In this document: in pieces, positions 39,101 through 47,400 of the stretch
Numbering within the stretch: the first letter of the stretch is position 1
How the letters are laid out: each line of letters begins with the position of its first letter
NCBI GenBank assembly: GCA_009746045.1
Contig: RPFO01001227.1
Coordinates: 1-51,594 of the forward strand
Source of the DNA: Mesostigma viride
Taxonomy: Eukaryota > Streptophyta > Mesostigmatophyceae > Mesostigmatales > Mesostigmataceae
DNA: 51,594 nt
Reading direction: 5' to 3'
Notes under the pieces: generated by a model
Told to the model about the DNA's origin: nothing
Database searches by the model: none
Seen by the model: only the letters and a program-made list of their open reading frames with translations
Position numbers and translations under genes: made by a program

Positions 39101-40999
39101 CTTTTGAACCAACAGAAACCCGGTTTGCCACTGCCCATCCACGGACAGCAAACAACAGCAAGGGATAAGGTGGGGGGTGAAGAGGAGGGGGGAAGAGGAG
39201 GGGGGAAGAGGAAGGGGAAAGAGGAGGGGGGAAAAGGTGAAAGGGTGAAAAGGTGAAACGGGGAAGAGGTGGAAGGGGGAAGAGGCAAAAGAGGGTAGAG
39301 ATGAAAGGCACAGTATAAGTTGTGAAAGAGGTGACAGGGGGCTGGGGGGGAAAGGGGCTTGACACAACATAGTAACGACAGAGCAAGCCCGCTGCAAAAG
39401 GGGTTTAACCATGAGAGAAGGAAAATACAACACAATAATAAAAATAAATAACAACGAACGATAATCAGGCTTCAACAAAATTCTGTGAAATTACAAGGCA
39501 CAGACCACCTCCAACGACATGAACCGATGTCCAATGATCACATGTAGTAGTATCAAAGAGACAACCAGCGCAGGCCAGAAATCGGGAAGAATCAGAGTCA
39601 CACGTATGCCATTATGTCTCATGGCTTGCAATCCTTATTTCATCTTCTTTGCTGTTCCCTTTGACAAGCCATAAAACAGTGCTGGCGCCATGGAATTATG
39701 GGGACCTCGCCGATCATAATGACCTCGCCAGATTGCCCTTTGGAACAACACCTTTCTCCATTTTCATTCTAGATTAGCCATGCCATAACACCAAAAGAGT
39801 GGCACGGCAGCCTTTGATGACGCGGCAAACAGGCCTAGCCTGATATAAAATATACATCACATAGCCTGATGCTACACCACACAATTGGGCTTTACCCTAC
39901 CGGGTCTGCTTGCAGATGAATATATTCAAAGCCGCACCAGTCCGGGGTCGGCAGATACATTCACAAACAAACATCAATGGCTGACATGGCTCTCGCAATA
40001 CACGGATAGTGGACTGATAGTAAAGGTTGGCAGTGGTTGGTTAACACATTGGTAGCGGGTTGTTAACAAGGGTTAGTATAACAAGGGTTGGATAGTGGGT
40101 TGGTAGTGTTTGATTATGGGTTCTTATAGGTAAGTGGGATAACACGTGTTGCCTGTACATTGGATATGTGTGGTATATGCGCTAGAACATGTACAACACT
40201 GACCACCTAGCTAGTTTGTACTGCATGGGGTTTTTCATTCTAATGCGTATCTAAAACACCGCTGGTGCTCATGGCCTGCCACGAGGGTGAATGACTGGAA
40301 CAAAACGCACAGGGAAGGGAAAATGGGGGGGGAGGGGCGGCTGGGGAAGCAAGGTGTAGGGGAGGAATCGGGGCAGGGGACACAGTGGCAACATGTAAGG
40401 CATGTTCGCTTCAAACGCTAGAACTTGCGTTCGAAAACCTCCATAGGAATATGTACGACATGGCCTCTTGATGGCATGCACGACAGCGTGCATGTAGCAA
40501 CTTCCGCAGGATGCATGCGGGCATGGCAACAAGACGCCGGCTTCCGTAAACATCATGTACCAGGCAACGGCAAACTACACATCCCACCAGATACGCCGTG
40601 CACCGACCCCAGGCATGCACCGTTTCCCTGCACGAGGCGGCTACTGGCTACAAATGCAGGTGAGAAACGACCGAGCAACACGCACGGCCTACCCGCCATG
40701 CCCCCCTAGTGCATTTCCAGTCGATGTAAATAAAATTACTACAGATGTGTGCAGTTTGATATTCAGGATGACAAAAAACGCAGTCCCTTTTCTACAACAA
40801 GAACTGCCCTCGTGCGGCGTGACCGATGAAGCAAACCACACATTTACAAAGCACGAATGGCAGCGGTAAGCATCATGGTGATTGCCTGCGTACCGATATT
40901 GATCGTGGCTTGTCGACTGATTACTTCTGGTGAGAGCGGCGTCAGCTTTGTCACATCAAGCTTGGCCAGGTTTTGTTCCATCAACCCACGTTTCGCCAT
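29907..40999 (-). CDS. EIF2S3: Eukaryotic translation initiation factor 2 subunit gamma (eIF2-gamma)
   Basis: Eight exons join, all at GT-AG junctions, into an uninterrupted 463-residue protein, normal for the family: 40999-40894, 38095-38034, 37312-37200, 36055-35788, 35127-34975, 33209-32868, 31109-30996 and 30140-29907. eIF2-gamma is the GTPase core of the eIF2 complex, which carries initiator Met-tRNA to the 40S ribosome in the cytosol. G1 is [10 protein letters not shown]3 DCPGHD, G4 NKVD (split by intron 4) and G5 SAQ. The zinc-knuckle region has [12 protein letters not shown] and a later Cys. Domain II has [19 protein letters not shown]; domain III ends [14 protein letters not shown]. 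The start ATG (40999-40997) has an ACCATGG context. [12 protein letters not shown] and [13 protein letters not shown] are plant-type. Introns are 0.66-2.8 kb and repeat rich. Confidence 0.97.
30315..30480 (-). repeat. Weak copies of the exon 8 5' edge inside intron 7
   Basis: The real acceptor region includes (plus strand) CACCTGCAAGTCAGAGAGTT then TGACAGAAAATTCTAC. Related pieces are AACCAGTGGTCAGATAGGGG near 30322, AACCAGCAGTCAGAGCCAGC near 30384 and AACAGAGTTTGACTGGTAAT near 30419. Divergence is high. Confidence 0.5.
30845..31004 (-). repeat. 37-38 bp tandem copies of the exon 7 3' edge running into intron 7
   Basis: The block (plus strand) CCTTGCCCTGTTTT-CGCTGCC recurs with starts at 30995, 30958, 30920, 30882 and 30845, a steady period of 37-38 bp. 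The first is the end of exon 7 (GSEKQGK) and its donor; the other four are intronic. On the minus strand several read GxxKQGKG before a GT-like or GG dinucleotide. Confidence 0.9.
30996..31109 (-). CDS. EIF2S3: eIF2-gamma exon 7
   Basis: A 114-nt phase-0 exon encoding [20 protein letters not shown] and [18 protein letters not shown]. Acceptor CCACCCCAG, donor GTGCGG. Confidence 0.96.
31387..31440. repeat. GGGATGT heptanucleotide tandem repeat in eIF2-gamma intron 6
   Basis: About seven or eight units of GGGATGT (one GGGACGT, one GGGGTGT) lie in a G-rich plus-strand stretch that extends to about 31680. Confidence 0.93.
32000..32867 (-). repeat. Many copies of the exon 6 3' edge across intron 6
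   Basis: The real edge is (plus strand) GCACCTGCCCCACCAGCC. Segments such as GTACCTGCCCCACCCGCC, GTACCTGCCCCACAAGCC, GTACCTGCCCCAGCCGGC, ATACCTGGCCCAGCCGCC, GTACCGGCCCCACCGGCC and CTTACCTGCCACACCACC recur a dozen or so times. A longer unit with ATGCACATTTAGGTATAATT occurs at about 32688-32707 and again next to the true donor (about 32841-32860). Many copies keep the donor GT on the minus strand. Confidence 0.8.
32868..33209 (-). CDS. EIF2S3: eIF2-gamma exon 6 (domain II)
   Basis: A 342-nt phase-0 exon encoding [80 protein letters not shown] and RLVGQ. Acceptor CTTGGCAG, donor GTGCGA. Confidence 0.97.
33319..33381 (+). repeat. Dispersed repeat (GAGACAACC family) in eIF2-gamma intron 5
   Basis: TATCAATGAGACAACC, then AGCGCGGGCCAGAAATCTGG, then a diverged right half with GGTAGGTCGAGCC. 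Confidence 0.82.
33401..33441 (-). repeat. Copy of the exon 6 5' edge inside intron 5
   Basis: The minus strand reads CTG GTCCCCGTGCGTGATTTTG then CGGCGCCACCC, which translates PVRDFAAPP. The real exon 6 begins [12 protein letters not shown]. The match is strong enough to be an obvious duplication. Confidence 0.85.
33600..34512. repeat. Hexanucleotide array (CATCCN and relatives) in eIF2-gamma intron 5
   Basis: Blocks of one unit each follow one another: CATCCC, CATCCG (about 33770-33890), GTGTCC (about 33893-34036), CATCCC, CATCCT (about 34150-34197), CATCCG, CATCCC, CATCCT and CATCCG. In the sense RNA of eIF2-gamma this is (GGGATG)n and relatives, which are G-quadruplex prone. Long Met-Arg, Asp-Ala, Pro-His or Pro-Ser frames are repeat shadows. 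Confidence 0.97.
34655..34772 (-). repeat. Copies of the exon 5 3' edge inside intron 5
   Basis: The real end reads (minus) GTGTGCGAATACATTGTCAA, CAAG, then GTGGGCGG. A copy at 34724-34772 reads GTTGTGTGTGAAATTCGTGG, TCAACCAG, then GTGGGTGAGG. A shorter one at about 34655-34680 has TTCGCGTCAACAAG, then TTGGG. The first copy keeps a good donor. Confidence 0.75.
34975..35127 (-). CDS. EIF2S3: eIF2-gamma exon 5
   Basis: A 153-nt phase-0 exon encoding [40 protein letters not shown] and [11 protein letters not shown]. It completes G4 (NK-VD) and holds G5 (SAQ). Acceptor GCGCCAG, donor GTGGGC. Confidence 0.96.
35188..35445 (-). repeat. Copies of the exon 5 5' edge inside intron 4
   Basis: Segment 35188-35225 nearly matches the real acceptor edge at 35104-35143. 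On the minus strand it has TGCGCCAG, then GTGGATCTCATCCCAGAAAG (VDLIPES, the true exon 5 start). A second, weaker copy lies at 35402-35445 (GGCAG then GTCGACCCCATTCCCGCAAG). Both keep an AG acceptor. Confidence 0.85.
35556..35600 (+). repeat. Dispersed repeat (GAGACAACC family) in eIF2-gamma intron 4
   Basis: TATCAAGGAGACAACC, then ACCGCAGGTCAGACATC. An inverted GTTGTCTC lies just left (35543-35550), forming a small hairpin with GAGACAAC. Confidence 0.8.
35733..35766 (-). repeat. Copy of the exon 4 3' edge inside intron 4
   Basis: The minus strand reads CATCCTGCAGCACAAG then GTGGTGG, matching the real exon end CATCCTGCAGAACAAG then GTGGGGT. The copy keeps the exon bases (translating LILQHK against IILQNK) and a GT, so it is a decoy or alternative donor 55 nt downstream. 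Confidence 0.82.
35788..36055 (-). CDS. EIF2S3: eIF2-gamma exon 4 (switch 2)
   Basis: A 268-nt exon completing Arg and encoding [60 protein letters not shown] and KHIIILQNK. It holds G3 (DCPGHD) and the NK of G4. Donor GTGGGG, phase 0. Confidence 0.97.
36181..36705 (-). repeat. Copies of the exon 4 5' edge inside intron 3
   Basis: The real exon 4 start contains (plus strand) GGGCTGTCCTCTTTACCGCTC. Related segments occur at 36181-36215 (AGGCTGTCCTCATTACCACTC), 36303-36335 (GGACTGTCCTCGTTACCGCTC) and 36650-36705 (GGGCTGTCCTCTCTATGGCTC). A CATACGCCCTGAG copy near 36407 matches the acceptor edge. Confidence 0.75.
36833..36898 (+). repeat. Dispersed repeat (GAGACAACC family) in eIF2-gamma intron 3
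   Basis: A nearly identical 60-bp match to the copy at 27924-27989, including CGGACCATGGTAGCTCGAG. It is the best-conserved pair in the window. Confidence 0.88.
37200..37312 (-). CDS. EIF2S3: eIF2-gamma exon 3
   Basis: It encodes [20 protein letters not shown] and [17 protein letters not shown], ending in the first two bases of Arg (phase 2). It covers switch 1 and the first zinc-knuckle cysteines. Acceptor GCGCAG, donor GTGAGC. Confidence 0.95.
37395..37628 (-). repeat. Three copies of the exon 3 5' edge inside intron 2
   Basis: The real acceptor region reads (minus) GCGCAGACGGTTCGGTTCAAG. Diverged copies lie at 37395-37433 (CGCAGACAATGCGGTTTAAGG), 37495-37531 (CCGCAGTCGGTTTGTTTGAAG) and 37598-37628 (CCGCAGATAGTTTGGTGCATG). 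Each keeps the CAG or CAGA acceptor and exon-like sequence after it. Confidence 0.78.
37842..37880 (-). repeat. Copy of the exon 2 3' edge inside intron 2
   Basis: The minus-strand sequence GCGTGCAG followed by GTGGGTGGTCCACG resembles the real exon 2 end GTGTGCAG followed by GTGGGTGGACGAGG, with the preceding exon bases (GGCATTGTCGGG versus GGCCATCTCGGG) also similar. The donor GT is kept. Confidence 0.75.
38034..38095 (-). CDS. EIF2S3: eIF2-gamma exon 2 (P-loop)
   Basis: A 62-nt exon encoding [21 protein letters not shown] with the G1 nucleotide-binding loop. Acceptor CTCCTGCCAG, donor GTGGGT, exit phase 0. Confidence 0.95.
38504..38689. repeat. 62-bp tandem repeat, three copies, in eIF2-gamma intron 1
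   Basis: Units start at 38504, 38566 and 38628 with CCGTAGATATAAACTGCTCA and differ at a handful of positions. They lie in the same intron as a CA-rich patch (about 39064-39102) and a purine-rich stretch (about 39165-39360). Confidence 0.95.
39551..39605 (+). repeat. Dispersed repeat (GAGACAACC family) in eIF2-gamma intron 1
   Basis: TATCAAAGAGACAACC, then AGCGCAGGCCAGAAATCGGG, diverging after that into AAGAATCAGAGTCAC. Confidence 0.85.
40894..40999 (-). CDS. EIF2S3: eIF2-gamma exon 1
   Basis: It begins [20 protein letters not shown] and ends ATINI plus the first base of Gly, before donor GTACGC (phase 1). The ATG sits in ACCATGG. The upstream frame stays open for some codons, but the family N-terminus fits this ATG. 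Confidence 0.93.
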
Positions 41000-41600
41000 G
41001 GTTGCTGCCTTTGTGTGGGTGTCAGCTCGGCAGCGAGCGGGGCTATCGACAGGCCAAGGGGCGGGCTCTTACAAACGAATCCGCTATTGAAATTCTCACA
41101 AGTCTCACTTTATATTGAGGCAACGTCTACGCAAGCCCACGCCTACCAACGCTCTGGCTGCTTCGCCAGATGACCTGCCTTCCAATGGCGCCCAAGTGAA
41201 GAAGTTTTCATGGCAGCTTCGCCTCCAGTGCGCGAGCCCCGAGCCAGCAGGCTATTGCTGCTGGCAGGCCGAGCATGGCGTGGCGCCGCGGCGCGCGGCG
41301 CTGCAAAAGCGTGGGACGTCCAGCAGCAGAATCGTTTTCGATGTGCTCACCCCGCCGACCGCTTGGTCCACCCCACCCTCGTGTGGGTACCCCCCCCCCC
41401 CACGTCTCAGATTCACGTTTAAGATCATGAGACTCTGGATTTGACCTCTACTAGTAGTATAATTAAAAAAATTTAGTAGAACTTAGTAAAGTCTAATCAC
41501 AGTAGTAGGATTCTTCAGGATCGTGAGCCCTGGATTGTTCTACCCCAAAATTAAACGTGGGGGGGTATTGCTGGCACACCAGGGTCCGAGCTTTCAGTTT
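41000..41600. other. Upstream region of eIF2-gamma
   Basis: This is the presumed promoter and 5' leader of eIF2-gamma on the minus strand, as the start codon is at 40999. I see no TATA box I would defend. A poly-C run lies at about 41391-41401. No gene is recognised. Confidence 0.5.
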
Positions 41601-41632
41601 CCCAAGCAGAATGGATATGGCTACGCACTACT

Positions 41633-42013
41633 ATGCTATACGCGATCTGGACCATACGCAACGAGACAGTCTTTAAGGTCCGCGAGGAGTATACCCGCGG
41701 CGGCGTAGTCCGGCGCTTTATATACCTATGGAATGCGGCTATGCGCCGCTACTGGCTGTTAGCTCAGGAACAACCACTACAATACGCTTCCGCGGACACC
41801 TTTTTCAGCGGGGAAAGTGCCCCCGGGCTTCCGGGGCAAATTCAGCAAGCGCTGCGGAACTTAGATACTAAAATTTCGTTTTTGGTTCGTACCGTACAGC
41901 CAATCATTTTGCGCCCGGATCAAATTGTGATCTGGGCACTGAACACAAAAATTTCAGCGGAACGTACGAAAAACCAACGCAACTACAGAAAATTTTCAGT
42001 GACGAAACTGTAG
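41633..42013 (+). pseudogene. Possible retrotransposon remnant (zf-RVT-like AIWTIRN motif)
   Basis: The open frame begins LYAIWTIRNETVFKVREEY and continues WNAAMRRYWLLAQEQP to a stop at 42011-42013. The A-W-IRN-x-VF pattern resembles the tail of plant LINE polyproteins after the RT zinc-binding domain. The rest is not recognised. Truncation upstream and the repeat-rich surroundings suggest a fragment, not a host gene. Confidence 0.35.
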
Positions 42014-44420
42014 TACCGTGTACCAAGCAAAGTATAGTAGGACTTCGCTAAAATCACGTTCGGAATTTTTCCCCGCAAGATTCCCCCGCAAGATTCCCCC
42101 GCACGATTCCCCCGCTAGGTTCAGGCTCCAGTCGATGCTCGCCAAATGGCGCAAAAAAAGAAACATATGTTAAAATCAACGGTGCAAATCCTCGTTACCG
42201 CTCGGGTAACATTCTCACTCATTTCGCGTCTCCTACGAACCGTATTGTAGTGAACACAGGGTGTGGGACCCAGGGCCCAATAACGACAAGCCCAGCCCGC
42301 TCCAGCTTTTTCATGATCTACTGGGCCGTAATCAGGTATTCACCAGTATGCCTCATGGCGACATCACTCAGGTCCAATGGCTTCCCTGGTCTAATAACGC
42401 GCCCTATTAGCCTTTCACCTGTCACCGCCACACGTGTGTGTGCCCACCTTCATTAGGATTCGCTGATACTCATTTCCCCTCTCACCTCTTTGGTCCATAA
42501 TTGGCTAATAAAATATACCCATTTCCCCGAAAAACGTGGGGGGGGCCTTATTAATGCGGGCACCCCAATTTAGGCACAACTAGGCATTTCAGGCTATTTT
42601 TGGCATACCTGGGTCACCTTAACTGTTATATGGAAATAAACTAACACCCATTTCACCGGAAAAAAAAACGTGGGGGGGGGGTGTACATAGCCTGTTCTAG
42701 GTATGTACTATGTACAGTAGCCACTACAGATTCTCTGCTGCCCATGTGCGGCGTGGGACACAACAACAACAACAACAACAACAACAGTAGCTTAACACGG
42801 GCTTACACGTGTCAGCTCTCGGTCTTGCCTCGTGCCTGATCATCATGAGTCAACGACCGCCATTAAATGCGCCACGTAAGAATTGGAATTGCATCTGAAC
42901 CCAGCCCGGCAACCCGGCCCGGCGCGGGAAGAGTCCGTGCGCGCTACGGTCGCTCGCTTCCCGGCAAATTATTGGCAGATTTTCCTTGGATTTTCTGTCA
43001 AAAGTTTCTTTACCAGACCTCATCCACTCGGTGCAATTTCAGAGGTCCGTTGTCAGTTGAGCAGTAAGTGCAAACAAGTGGATAATACTCGATACGTAGC
43101 CGGGAGAGCGAAGTATAAGTGGCTGAGGGGTGCTTGCGGCAGTCCGTGTACTTGGCCAGTTTGCCACTTTTATCCTGGATATTCGTTCGTCGGTACGTGA
43201 CTCACAAGTCTCAGCGATGACGACGGATCTTTGCGTGGAAACCGCAGGCTAAGCGCCGGGCTTCGACGGCATGGGGGGCCATCTGTGCGTGCATCAGTTT
43301 GCTTAATCCGAAGAGCTTTGTGGGTTGCCTAGCAACCTCGGGAAAGGCCAATTTCGGAACTGATCTACACAATAAAAGGCGCAATGTGTTGAATTACGTG
43401 TGGGGAAGGGTGGTTTCGGGGCTTCCGTCGCATGCGCTGAACGGGATCCGTCGTCCAGGAGTCGTCATTTCCGCCTCCCAACCCCGCAGAGCACAGAACC
43501 TCGGTCGGATTGTTTGTCGCCATGCCGAAAAAATCACCCTGTCGAGTGGAGGGGAGAATTCAGCTCGCCTAAGTTAGCTCATCGTCAATCTAGAACTCCT
43601 TACCCTCTTGCGTCGGCATGGCACGGTTGCTACATGTAGGCTAGGTAAGTTAGCGACGGAGTTTTATCATTCGGAATTTCGTGCTGCTGGGAAGCCTTTT
43701 GCAACCCACTGGTGGGCGAATGCAGATCGTGGCGGCTAGTCCCAACGTTGCCACATTCGCTAGCCATTCGTGTCTTTAACGCCCATCCGAACCTCGCATT
43801 TCTTGCCCATCGACTTTTCTGGATCGCCATTTGTGACCTAGGCCATTCCCCTTTTCTGGATCGATCTCCTCTGCTTTCCGGTCGGATTTCTCGGCGCTCT
43901 TGCGCGCCAGGCGCTACCCTCGCCCCCGATCTCCCACCCTCACCCTCACGGCACGCGTCGGGCCGCTCTGGCGCAGCCCGATCCGCTCCTTAGACCGTGG
44001 CAGCGGCCGTTGTCGTGCTCGGGCGTGCCCTTAAGGCGTCGCCCGATCCGCTCCCCTGGCGCAGCTAAAGAGCCTCCTGGCATGCTTGTGGGGTAGGGAG
44101 GGCCTGCACCGCCACCGGCACGACAGCAACGACGAGGCAGCCACCGCGATCCACGGCGGCCTGACCCATAGGGATGCCAGCAACCACATCGAGGCCAGCA
44201 GCAGCCGACTCCGACTGAATTTCCGGCGGGGCCCTGGGTCCCGGGAGCCCCTCCCTCAGTCTGACAGCCCCGACTCTGCCGCCAGCACATCGCAGTCGCG
44301 AACGTATGTCCCCAATTGGCTGCGCAGGAGCTTCTGCCTCACCGAGGTATGTGCGTGCGCCCTCCACCGTGTATGAGAACTGGATAATATGACCCTTGTC
44401 TTCCTCACCGTATGTGCTGG
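42014..44420. other. Non-coding DNA with small repeats
   Basis: No gene is recognised. A duplicated segment with ACCCATTTC, a CCG/AAAA stretch and ACGTGGGGGGG occurs near 42516-42549 and 42645-42681. A CAA run lies at about 42760-42787. The part at about 43900-44350 is GC rich with several open frames and a GTATGT after CTCACCGAG near 44346. This could be a coding exon, but no family is recognised. Confidence 0.45.
42071..42122. repeat. 13-bp tandem repeat, four copies
   Basis: Units CCCCGCAAGATTC, CCCCGCAAGATTC, CCCCGCACGATTC and CCCCGCTAGGTTC follow head to tail. Confidence 0.93.
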
Positions 44421-44460
44421 CTCATGTCCCCTTCTATGTCCCCATATCCCCTTGATCTGT

Positions 44461-47400
44461 TCATCCCCTCGTCCCTTGTCCCCTCGTCCCCTCGTCCCCT
44501 CGTCCCCTCGTCCCCTCGTCCCCTCGTCCCCTCGCCCCCTTGTCCCCTTGTCCCTCGTCCCCTCGTCCCTCGTCCCCTCGTCCCCTCGTCCCCTCGTCCC
44601 CTCGTCCCCTCGTCCCCTCGTCCCCTCGTCCCCTCGTCCCCTCGTCCCCTCGTCCCCTCGTCCCCTCGTCCCTCGTCCCTCGTCCCCTCGCCCCTTGTCC
44701 CCTCGTCCCCTAGTCCCCTCGTCCCCTCGTCCCCTTGTCCCCTCGTCCCCTCGTCCCCTTGTCCCCTCGTCCCCTCGTCCCCTCGTCCCCTCGTCCCCTC
44801 GTCCCTCGTCCCTCGTCCCCTCGTCCCCTCGTCCCCTTGTCCCCTTGTCCCCTCGTCCCCTCGTCCCCTCGTCCCCTCGTCCCCTCGTCCCCTCGTCCCC
44901 TCGTCCCCTCGTCCCCTCGTCCCCTCGTCCCCTCGTCCCCTCGTCCCCTCGTCCCCTCGTCCCCTCGTCCCTCGCCCCCTCGTCCCCTCGCCCCCTCGTG
45001 CCCTCGTCCCCTCGTCCCCTCGTCCCCTTGTCCCCTCGTCCCCTCGTCCCCTCGTCCCCTCGTCCCCTCATCCCCTCGTCCCCTCGTCCCCTCATCCCCT
45101 CGTCCCCTTGTCCCCTCGTCCCCTTGTCCCCTCGTCCCTCGTCCCTCGTCCCCTCGTCCCTCGTCCCCTCGTCCCCTCGTCCCCTCGTCCCCTCGTCCCC
45201 TCGTCCCTCGTCCCCTCGTCCCCTCGTCCCCTCGTCCCCTCGTCCCCTCGTCCCCTCGTGCCCTCGTCCCCTCGTCCCCTCGTCCCTTGTCCCTCGTCCC
45301 CTCGTCCCTTGTCCCCTCGTCCCCTCGTCCCCTCGTCCCTTGTCCCTCATCCCTCGTCCCCTCGTCCCCTCGTCCCCTCGTCCCGTCCCCTCGTCCCTCG
45401 TCCCTCGTCCCTCGTCCCTCGTCCCCTCGTCCCCTTGTCCCCTCGTCCCCTCGTCCCCTTGTCCCCTCGTCCCTCGTCCCCTCGTCCCCTCGTCCCTCGT
45501 CCCCTCGTCCCTCGTCCCCTTGTCCCCTCGTCCCCTCGTCCCCTCGTCCCTCGTCCCCTCGTCCCCTCGTCCCTCATCCCTCGTCCCTCCCCTCGTCCCC
45601 GCCCTCGCCCCCTTGTCCCCTCGTCCCCTCGTCCCCTCGTCCCTCGTCCCCTCGTCCCTCGTCCCCTCCCCTCGTCCCCTCGTCCCCTCGTCCCGTCGTT
45701 GCCTCGTCCCCGTCGTCCCCTCGTCCCCTCGCCCCTGTCCCTCGTCCCCTCGTCCCCTCGTCCCCTCGTCCCCTCGTCCCTCGTCCCCTCGTCCCCTCGT
45801 CCCCTCGTCCCCTCGTCCCTCGTCCCCTTGTCCCCTTGTCCCCTCGTCCCTCGTCCCCTCGTCCTCGTCCCTCGTCCCTCGTCCCCTCGTCCCCTTGTCC
45901 CCTCGTCCCCTCGTCCCCTCGTCCCGTCGTTGCCTCGTCCCCTCGTCCCCTCGTCCCCTCGTCCCTCTTCCCCTCGTCCCCTCGTCCCCTCGTCCCTCGC
46001 CTCGTCCCCTCGTCCCCTCGTCCCCTCGTCCCTCGTCCCGTCGTTGCCTCGTCCCCTCGTCCCCTCGTCCCCTCGTCCCCTCGTCCCCTCGTCCCGTCGT
46101 CCCCTCGTCCCCTTGTCCCTTGTCCCCTCGTCCCCTTGTCCCCTCGTCCCCTCGTCCCCTCGTCCCTCGTCCCCTCGTCCCCTCGCCCTTGTCCCCTCGT
46201 CCCCTCGTCCCTCGTCCCCTCGTCCCCTCGTCCCCTCGTCCCTCGTCCCCTCGTCCCCTCGTCCCCTCGTCCCCTTGTCCCCTCGTCCCTCGTCCCCTCG
46301 TCCCCTCGTCCCCGTCCTCGTCCCCTCGTCCCTCGTCCCCTCGTCCCTCGTCCCCTCGTCCCTCGTCCCTCGTCCCCTCGTCCCCTCGTCCCTCGTCCCG
46401 TCGTTCCTCGTCCCTCGTCCCCTCGTCCCTCGTCCCTCCCCTCGTCCCTCGTCCCCTCGTCCCTCGTCCCCGTCCCCTCGTCCCCTCGTCCCTCGTCCCC
46501 TCGTCCCCTCGTCCCCTCGTCCCCCGTCCTCGTCCCCTCGTCCCCTCGTCCCCTCGTCCCCTCGTCCCCTCGTCCCCTCGTCCCGTCTTCGTCCCTTGTC
46601 CCCTCGTCCCTCGTCCCCTCGTCCCTCGTCCCCTCGTCCCCTCGTCCCTCGTCCCTCGTCGTCCCTCGTCCCTCGTCCCCTCGTCCCCTCGTCCCTCGTC
46701 CCTCGTCCCCTCGTCCCGTCGTTGCCTCGTCCCTCGTCCCGTGTCCCCTCGCCCCCTTGTCCCCTCGTCCCTAGTCCCCTCGTCCCCTCGTCCCTCGTCT
46801 CGTCCCCTCGTCCCTCGTCCCCTCGTCCCCTCGTCCCCTCGTCCTCGTCCCCTCGTCCCCTCGTCCCCTCGTCCCCTTGTCCCCTCGTCCCTCGTCCCCT
46901 CGTCCCCTCGTCCCTCTCGTCCCTTGTCCCCTCGTCCCCGTCCCTTGTCCCCTCGCCCCCTTGTCCCCTCGTCCCTCGTCCCCTCGTCCCCTCGTCCCTC
47001 GTCCCCTCGTCCCGTCGTTGCCTCGTCCCCTCGTCCCTCGTCCCCTCGCCCCTTGTCCCCTCGTCCCCTCGTCCCTCGTCCCCTCGTCCTCGTCCCCTCG
47101 TCCCCTTGTCCCTCGTCCCCTCGTCCCCTTGTCCCTCGTCCCCTCGTCCCCTCGTCCCTCGTCCCCTCGTCCCTCGTCCCCTCGTCCCCTCGTCCCGTCG
47201 TTGCCTCGTCCCCTCGTCCCCTCGTCCCTCATCCCCTCGTCCCCTTGTCCCTCGTCCCTTGTCCCCTTGTCCCCTTGTCCCCTCGTCCCCTTGTCCCCTC
47301 GTCCCCTCGTCCCCTTGTCCCCTCGTCCCTCGTCCCCTCGTCCCGTCGTTGCCTCGTCCCCTCGTCCCCTCGTCCCTCGTCCCCTCGTCCCCTCGTCCCC

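Noticed and set aside
41115-41444. Plus-strand open frame upstream of eIF2-gamma
   Set aside because: GC-rich with no recognisable motif, and it includes a poly-C run; treated as chance.
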